NCBI RefSeq assembly: GCF_036246005.1
Contig: NZ_CP109171.1
Coordinates: 5,506,001-5,570,000 of the forward strand
Direction: 5' to 3'
DNA from: Streptomyces sp. NBC_01723
Lineage (GTDB): Bacteria > Actinomycetota > Actinomycetes > Streptomycetales > Streptomycetaceae
DNA: 64,000 bases
This document shows positions 59,088 through 64,000 of this stretch, one piece after another. The notes under the pieces were generated by a model that was not told the origin of the DNA, ran no database searches, and worked only from the letters and a program-made list of their open reading frames with translations. Each line of letters begins with the position of its first letter. Position 1 is the stretch's first letter. Made by a program: the position numbers and the translations under genes.

Positions 59088-59115
59088 CCTTGACGTCCGG
59101 GTCAACGCCTACGTT
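59084..59115 (+). promoter_or_regulatory. MerR-type promoter with long spacer and dyad
   Basis: CTTGCC (59084-59089), a 20-bp spacer and TACGTT (59110-59115). The spacer contains the perfect dyad TTGAC-N6-GTCAA (59090-59105). An over-long spacer holding a dyad is the classic MerR activation architecture. The start codon at 59122 follows the -10 by six bases (leaderless). Confidence 0.6.
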
Positions 59116-59121
59116 CGTGCC

Positions 59122-59520
59122 ATGCGAATCGGCGAGCTGGCCGCACGGGCCGGGACCACGACGCGGACGCTGCGGTACTACGAGTCGCGGGGGCTGCTGC
59201 CCGCGCGGCGCACCGGCAACGGTTACCGGACGTACGACGAGGACGACCTGAGGCTGCTGCGGCAGATCAGGACGCTCCAGGACTTCGGGTTCGACCTGGA
59301 GGAGACCCGCCCGTTCGTGGAGTGCCTGCGCGCCGGGCACCCCGAGGGAGACTCGTGCCCGGCGTCCCTCGTGGTCTACCGGCGCAAGCTGGCGCAGCTG
59401 GACTCGCTGATCGAGGAGCTCACGTCGGTGCGGGCGCAGGTGGGCGCGCAGCTGGCGCGGGCCGAGGCGGCGGTTCCGGGGGGTCCGGAGCCCAGGTGCG
59501 AACTGGGAGGACACGCATGA
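59122..59520 (+). CDS. MerR-family transcriptional regulator
   Basis: A 132-residue regulator. The winged helix is RIGELAARAGTTTRTLRYYESRGLL, with YRTYDEDDLRLLRQI, followed by a short coiled-coil dimerisation helix. Cysteines at about 75, 86 and the C-terminal CELGGHA could bind metal or sense thiol stress, but their spacing is not that of SoxR. Its stop overlaps the thioredoxin start (ATGA), so it probably controls its own operon through the dyad at 59090. Confidence 0.9.
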   Translation: MRIGELAARAGTTTRTLRYYESRGLLPARRTGNGYRTYDEDDLRLLRQIRTLQDFGFDLEETRPFVECLRAGHPEGDSCPASLVVYRRKLAQLDSLIEELTSVRAQVGAQLARAEAAVPGGPEPRCELGGHA

Positions 59521-59846
59521 CGAGCAACGGGGTGCCCGAGGTGACGGACGCGGAGTTCGGCAGCGAGGTGCTGGGCAGTGAGCTGCCCGTGCTGGTGGAG
59601 TTCACCGCGGACTGGTGCCCGCCGTGCCGGCAGATGGCGCCGGTGCTCAGCGCCCTGGCCGAGGAGGAGGGCGACCGGCTGCGCGTGGTGCAGCTGAACG
59701 TGGACCGGAATCCGGCGACGACGAACGCGTACAAGGTGCTGTCGATGCCGACCTTCATGGTGTTCCGCGGGGGTGAGCCGGTGAAGTCGATGGTGGGCTC
59801 GCGGCCCAAGCGGCGGCTGCTGGCGGAGCTGGCCGACGTGATCTGA
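59517..59846 (+). CDS. Thioredoxin
   Basis: A 109-residue cytoplasmic thioredoxin. The active site reads FTADWCPPCRQMAPVL, with WCPPC instead of the classical WCGPC; this change usually raises redox potential. The cis-proline loop is MPTFMVF. It is translationally coupled to the MerR gene, which suggests that its synthesis responds to an inducer sensed by that regulator. Confidence 0.93.
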   Translation: MTSNGVPEVTDAEFGSEVLGSELPVLVEFTADWCPPCRQMAPVLSALAEEEGDRLRVVQLNVDRNPATTNAYKVLSMPTFMVFRGGEPVKSMVGSRPKRRLLAELADVI

Positions 59847-59860
59847 CCCGCACGCCATAC

Positions 59861-59898
59861 GAGAAATCCCCCGAGCAATTGCGCTCGGGGGATTTCTC
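59861..59898. terminator. Terminator after the MerR-thioredoxin operon
   Basis: A perfect 16-bp stem (59861-59876 with 59883-59898) closed by a 6-nt loop lies 14 bp after the thioredoxin stop. Confidence 0.92.
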
Positions 59899-59983
59899 TG
59901 CGTATATTCGGGGATTCGTGACTTCAAGAAAATGAGGTCATGAAGAAGTTCAGTGAGTACAGTATATCCGGGCGGGAGTGGAA

Positions 59984-62236
59984 TTGTCAAACACCGAATT
60001 TCCGGACGATGAATTGCGGCACGAGCAGGAATTCATCGACGGACTCTACGCGCGCGTGGACGCGCTGCGCGGCGACACCGAGGTCTCGGTCACGGACGCA
60101 CTCGCGCAGGGCAACACCCCCCAGCAGGCCAGGCTGGAGCGGGACATCCTGGTGGCCGAGCGCTCCGGGCTGCTCGCCGCGCTCAACGCGGTGGACGGAT
60201 CCCTCTGCTTCGGCCGGATCGACCTCGCCTCCGGGGACGTCCACCACATCGGCCGTATCGGGCTCCGCACCGACGACGCCGAACGCACCCCGGTCCTGAT
60301 CGACTGGCGGGCCGACGTCGCCCGCCCCTTCTACCTGGCGACCGGCCACACTCCGATGGGCCTGCGCCGCCGCCGGCACCTCGCCACCGAGGGCCGCCGC
60401 GTCGCCGCCCTGCACGACGAGATCCTGGACCTCGGCGACGAGACGCGGACCGGTCACGAGGACCCGTCCGGCGACGCCGTGCTGCTCGCGGCGCTGAACT
60501 CCGCGCGCACCGGCCGCATGGGCGACATCGTGCAGACCATCCAGGCCGACCAGGACCGCATCATCCGTGCCCCGCACCGGGGCGTGCTGGTCGTCGAGGG
60601 CGGCCCCGGCACCGGCAAGACCGCCGTCGCCCTGCACCGGGCGGCCTACCTGCTCTACGAGCACCGCGAACTGCTCGCCAAGCGCGCCGTCCTCGTCGTC
60701 GGCCCCAACCCCGCCTTCCTCGGCTACATCGGCGAGGTGCTGCCCTCCCTGGGCGAGACCGGCGTCCTGCTGTCGACGGTCGGCGAGCTGTACCCGGGCG
60801 TGCGGGCCACGGCGACGGACACCCCTCAGGCGGCGGCGGTGAAGGGCCGCGCGGACATGGCCGACGTGCTCGCCGAGGTGGTCCGGGACCGGCAGGCGCT
60901 GCCCGACCCGGTGATCGCGATCGAGCACGACCGCGAGATCCTGATGCTCGACGACGACCTGGTGAACGTCGCCCGTGAGCGCACCCGCGCCGCGCGGCTG
61001 CCGCACAACGCGGCCCGCGAGCACTTCGAGGGCCACATCCTCAACACCCTCACCGACATGGTCGCCGAACGCATCGGCACCGACCCCTACGACGGCTCCA
61101 ACCTCCTCGACCCCAGCGACATCACCCAGATCCGCGACGAACTCGCCGAGAACCCCGAGGTCTGGTCCGCCGTCGACCAGCTGTGGCCGCGCCTGACCCC
61201 GCGCCGCCTGGTCGCCGACTTCCTCGCCGGTCCCGAGCCGTTCCTGTCCGCCGAGGACGCGGCCGCCGTCCGCCGCCCGGTCACCCGGCACTGGACCGTC
61301 GCCGACGTGCCGCTGCTGGACGAGGCCGCGGAACTGCTCGGCGTGGACGACCGGGTGGCCCGCTCCCGCGCCGAGCGCGAGCGGGCGGAGCAGATCGCCT
61401 ACGCGCAGGGCGTGCTGGACGTGTCGTACGCGTCCCGGACCTACGAGTTCGAGGACAAGCACGAGGACGACGCCGAGGTCCTGTCCGCGCACGACATCAT
61501 CGACGCCGAACGGTTCGCCGAGCGCCAGGAGGAGGACGACCACCGCAGCGCCGCCGAACGCGCGGCGGCCGACCGCACCTGGGCGTTCGGGCACATCATC
61601 GTCGACGAGGCGCAGGAACTGTCGCCGATGGCGTGGCGGCTGCTGATGCGCCGCTGCCCGACCCGCTCGATGACCCTGGTCGGCGACCCGGCGCAGACCG
61701 CGGAGGCGGCCGGGGTCGGTTCCTGGTCGAAGATCCTCGCCCCCTACGTCGAGGACCGCTGGGAGCACACCCGGCTGGGCGTCAACTACCGCACCCCGGC
61801 CGAGATCATGGACGTGGCGGCGGCCGTCGTCCGGGCCGAGGACCCGGCGTTCGCGCCGCCGAGTTCGGTGCGCTCCACGGGCGTACGCCCCTGGGTCCGC
61901 GCCACCGGAGACCTCCCGGCAGCCGTCGCCGAGGCCGTCCGGGAGCTGACCCCCGAGGAGGGGCGCCTCGCCGTCATCGCCCCGCGCGAGCTGCACCGGG
62001 TCCTGGCCGCCCGGCTGGACGGCGTGACGCCGGGCGCCGAGCCGGACCTGACGCGGACGGTCGTCCTGCTCGACCCGCGCCAGTCCAAGGGCCTGGAGTT
62101 CGACTCCGTCCTCGTCGTCGAGCCGGGCCGCTACGGCACCAGCGACCTCTACGTGGCCCTCACCCGCGCCACCCAGCGGCTCGGCGTCCTGCACACCGGG
62201 CCGCTGCCGAAGGGGCTGGTGGACGCGGCCGGCTAG
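59984..62236 (+). CDS. HelD-like RNA-polymerase-associated helicase (SF1/UvrD fold)
   Basis: A 750-residue ATPase similar to actinobacterial HelD, which releases RNA polymerase from stalled complexes and in some species lowers rifampicin sensitivity. An N-terminal helical arm (EFIDGLYARVDALR...) is followed by Walker A VEGGPGTGKTAVALHRAAYL (~residue 206), an inserted domain, DEAQELSPMAW (Walker B), GDPAQTA, LGVNYRTPAEIMD and the C-terminal KGLEFDSVLVVEP and YVALTRATQRL. I prefer the TTG at 59984, six bases after GGCGGGAG; a GTG at 59978 abuts it. The 85-bp AT-rich leader between the upstream terminator and this gene holds its promoter. Confidence 0.88.
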   Translation: MSNTEFPDDELRHEQEFIDGLYARVDALRGDTEVSVTDALAQGNTPQQARLERDILVAERSGLLAALNAVDGSLCFGRIDLASGDVHHIGRIGLRTDDAERTPVLIDWRADVARPFYLATGHTPMGLRRRRHLATEGRRVAALHDEILDLGDETRTGHEDPSGDAVLLAALNSARTGRMGDIVQTIQADQDRIIRAPHRGVLVVEGGPGTGKTAVALHRAAYLLYEHRELLAKRAVLVVGPNPAFLGYIGEVLPSLGETGVLLSTVGELYPGVRATATDTPQAAAVKGRADMADVLAEVVRDRQALPDPVIAIEHDREILMLDDDLVNVARERTRAARLPHNAAREHFEGHILNTLTDMVAERIGTDPYDGSNLLDPSDITQIRDELAENPEVWSAVDQLWPRLTPRRLVADFLAGPEPFLSAEDAAAVRRPVTRHWTVADVPLLDEAAELLGVDDRVARSRAERERAEQIAYAQGVLDVSYASRTYEFEDKHEDDAEVLSAHDIIDAERFAERQEEDDHRSAAERAAADRTWAFGHIIVDEAQELSPMAWRLLMRRCPTRSMTLVGDPAQTAEAAGVGSWSKILAPYVEDRWEHTRLGVNYRTPAEIMDVAAAVVRAEDPAFAPPSSVRSTGVRPWVRATGDLPAAVAEAVRELTPEEGRLAVIAPRELHRVLAARLDGVTPGAEPDLTRTVVLLDPRQSKGLEFDSVLVVEPGRYGTSDLYVALTRATQRLGVLHTGPLPKGLVDAAG

Positions 62237-62249
62237 GCGACCGCGCGGG

Positions 62250-62278
62250 GTCCCCGGCCGCCGTCGGCGGCCGGGGAC
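62250..62278. terminator. Bidirectional terminator between helD-like gene and glgB
   Basis: GTCCCCGGCCGCC (62250-62262) and GGCGGCCGGGGAC (62266-62278) with a GTC loop, between convergent genes. Confidence 0.88.
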
Positions 62279-62284
62279 GCGCCG

Positions 62285-64000
62285 TCACGCCGGACGCAGC
62301 CACACCGTCGCCAGCGGCGGCAGGGTCAGCCGCACGCTCGCCGGCCGGCCGTGCCGGCCCTGCGGCTCCGGCTTGACCGGGTCCGGATTGCCCACGTCGC
62401 CGCCGCCGTAGCGCGCGGCGTCGGTGTTGAGCACCTCGTGCCAGGCGGGGATGTCGTCCGGGACGCCGAGGCGGTAGTCGGCGCGGACGACCGGGGCGAA
62501 GTTCGACACGGCGAGCAGCGGGGTGCCGTCGGCGTCCAGCCGCAGGAACGCGAGCACGTTGTCCTCGGCGGCGTCCCCGGCCACCCAGGCGAACCCGGAG
62601 GGGTGGGTGTCGAGCCGCCACAGCGCGGGTGTGGTCCGGTAGACGGTGTTCAGGTCCCGCACCAGGTCCCGCACGCCCCGGTGGTCCGCCGCCGCCCCGT
62701 ACTCCGGGTCGAGGAGCCACCAGTCGGGGCCGTGCGCCTCGGACCACTCGGCGCCCTGGGCGAACTCCTGCCCCATGAAGAGCAGTTGCTTGCCGGGGTG
62801 GGCCCACATGAAGGCCAGGTACGCCCGCTCGTTCGCGCGCTGCTGCCACCAGTCGCCGGGCATCTTCGACACCAGCGACCGCTTTCCGTGCACCACCTCG
62901 TCGTGGGATATCGGCAGCACGTAGTTCTCGCTGTACGCGTACACCATGGAGAAGGTCATCTCCCCGTGGTGGTACCTGCGGTGCACCGGCTCGTGGCTCA
63001 TGTACTGGAGCGAGTCGTGCATCCAGCCCATGTTCCACTTCAGCCCGAACCCGAGCCCGCCGAAGCCGCTCGGCCCCTTGTGGTGGGTGGCCCGGGTGAC
63101 CCCGTCCCAGGCCGTCGACTCCTCGGCGACGGTCACCACGCCCGGCACCCGCCGGTACACCGTGGCGTTCATCTCCTGGAGGAACGCCACCGCGTCCAGG
63201 TTCTCCCGGCCGCCCCGCGCGTTGGGCGTCCACTGCCCCGGCTCGCGCGAGTAGTCCAGGTAGAGCATCGAGGCGACCGCGTCGACCCGCAGCCCGTCGA
63301 TGTGGAACTCCTCGCACCAGTACACGGCGTTGGCGACGAGGAAGTTGCGCACCTCGCGCCGCCCGAAGTCGAACTCCAGCGTCCCCCAGTCGGGATGCGC
63401 GGCCCGCAGCGGGTCGGAGTGCTCGTACAGCGGGCGCCCGTCGAACTCGGCCAGCGCCCAGTCGTCGCGCGGGAAGTGCGCCGGCACCCAGTCCATCAGG
63501 ACGCCGATGCCGGCCTGGTGCAGCCGGTCGACCAGGTACTTGAAGTCGTCGGGGTCGCCGAGCCGGGCGGTGGGCGCGTAGAAGCCGGTGACCTGGTAGC
63601 CCCAGGAGCCGCCGAAGGGGTGCTCGGCGACCGGCATCAGCTCGACGTGCGTGAAGCCGAGGTCGGCGACGTACGCGGGGAGCTGTTCGGCCAGCTCCCG
63701 GTACGTCAGCCCCGGCCGCCAGGAGGCCAGGTGGACCTCGTACACCGACATCGGCGCCTCGTGCGCGGGCGCGTCGGCGCGGCGGGCCAGCCACTCCTGG
63801 TCGCCCCACGTGTAGTGCGAGGCGTGGACGACGGACGAGGTGGCCGGCGGGACCTCCGTGGCGCGGGCCAGCGGATCGGCGCGAAAGGTGCGCGAGCCGT
63901 CCGCGCGGGTGATCTCGAACTTGTACAGCTCACCCGCGCCGACGCCGGGCAGGAACAGCTCCCACACGCCGGTGGCGCCGAGCGACCGCATGGGGTGGCC
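62285..64000 (-). CDS. glgB: 1,4-alpha-glucan branching enzyme (start outside window)
   Basis: Introduces alpha-1,6 branches into glycogen. About 571 C-terminal codons are visible, and the frame is open through the right edge, so the N-terminal part lies beyond the window. GH13 regions are clear: [30 protein letters not shown], the catalytic Asp in [15 protein letters not shown], the acid/base Glu in VTVAEEST, and [12 protein letters not shown]. The C-terminal beta domain ends in [12 protein letters not shown]. Streptomycetes usually have two glgB loci; which one this is cannot be decided here. Confidence 0.94.
   Translation of the reverse strand, partial: GHPMRSLGATGVWELFLPGVGAGELYKFEITRADGSRTFRADPLARATEVPPATSSVVHASHYTWGDQEWLARRADAPAHEAPMSVYEVHLASWRPGLTYRELAEQLPAYVADLGFTHVELMPVAEHPFGGSWGYQVTGFYAPTARLGDPDDFKYLVDRLHQAGIGVLMDWVPAHFPRDDWALAEFDGRPLYEHSDPLRAAHPDWGTLEFDFGRREVRNFLVANAVYWCEEFHIDGLRVDAVASMLYLDYSREPGQWTPNARGGRENLDAVAFLQEMNATVYRRVPGVVTVAEESTAWDGVTRATHHKGPSGFGGLGFGLKWNMGWMHDSLQYMSHEPVHRRYHHGEMTFSMVYAYSENYVLPISHDEVVHGKRSLVSKMPGDWWQQRANERAYLAFMWAHPGKQLLFMGQEFAQGAEWSEAHGPDWWLLDPEYGAAADHRGVRDLVRDLNTVYRTTPALWRLDTHPSGFAWVAGDAAEDNVLAFLRLDADGTPLLAVSNFAPVVRADYRLGVPDDIPAWHEVLNTDAARYGGGDVGNPDPVKPEPQGRHGRPASVRLTLPPLATVWLRPA

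Noticed and set aside
59940..60299. Small open frame starting MKKFSEYSISG with a plausible ribosome-binding site
   Set aside because: It overlaps the helicase gene in another frame and becomes Arg/Ser/Thr low complexity after ~20 residues. The first codons might be a short leader, but there is no support for a protein.

Overview
The window is a GC-rich chromosomal segment of a Streptomyces. The clearest evidence is the adjacent pair filP and scy, which encode polar-growth coiled-coil proteins of this genus. Actinobacterial NucS, widespread leaderless promoters (a TAnnnT -10 box 6-9 nt before the start codon), GTG/TTG starts and ATGA/GTGA operon overlaps agree with this. Gene order matches my memory of the S. 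coelicolor SCO5378-SCO5440 core region; I could not check this with a search. There are no rRNA, tRNA, CRISPR or insertion-sequence features that I can see.

Layout. 1-5.4 kb: a DesK-like two-component pair (its regulator is cut by the window edge), a membrane protein, a PduO-type cobalamin adenosyltransferase, and a DrrAB-like ABC exporter divergent from a TetR regulator. 5.5-12.8 kb: 3-hydroxybutyryl-CoA dehydrogenase, a STAS protein, a large P-loop/membrane protein with a Thr/Ser/Pro tail, nucS, a conserved 130-aa protein, a flavin monooxygenase and a small zinc-ribbon protein. 12.8-22 kb: two paralogous ABC ATPase/permease pairs, then filP and scy. 22.2-25.4 kb: methylmalonyl-CoA epimerase, acetoacetyl-CoA thiolase and meaB, followed by a 26-unit heptanucleotide array and a possible uORF leader. 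25.4-30.1 kb: MFS transporter, PepSY protein with an OmpR/HK pair, and a MarR gene. 30.2-36.6 kb: three tandem AIM24 genes, two DUF3817 paralogues around a thiamine-binding protein and a MarR gene, then icmA and a TetR gene. 36.9-41.3 kb: a CnoX-like thioredoxin/TPR protein, a 618-bp structured intergenic region, and a three-gene secreted/membrane operon. 41.3-47.4 kb: pyk, ackA-pta and pfkA. 47.4-51.5 kb: an XRE regulator and a sugar ABC importer without its ATPase. 51.5-55 kb: a candidate STAND/NLR locus. 55-59 kb: a CitA/CitB-like two-component system divergent from a dicarboxylate symporter. 59-64 kb: MerR-thioredoxin cassette, a HelD-like helicase and the start-truncated glgB.

How the genes fit together. 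The adenosyltransferase, epimerase, MeaB, IcmA, thiolase and hydroxybutyryl-CoA dehydrogenase form a dispersed acyl-CoA/B12-mutase set that interconverts C4 acyl-CoAs and feeds methylmalonyl-CoA. The pyk/ackA/pta/pfkA block covers glycolysis and acetate overflow, and glgB belongs to glycogen synthesis. The most novel-looking locus is at 51.5-54.5 kb. An intact nucleoside-phosphorylase domain ends in a motif that I associate with the N-terminus of NB-ARC/TPR proteins. The NB-ARC-TPR half then continues in the +1 frame with no ATG, GTG or TTG for more than 300 nt. This is either one PNP-NB-ARC-TPR receptor split by a single-base shift at a GGGG tract, or a case of programmed frameshifting. It sits divergent to a small membrane protein.
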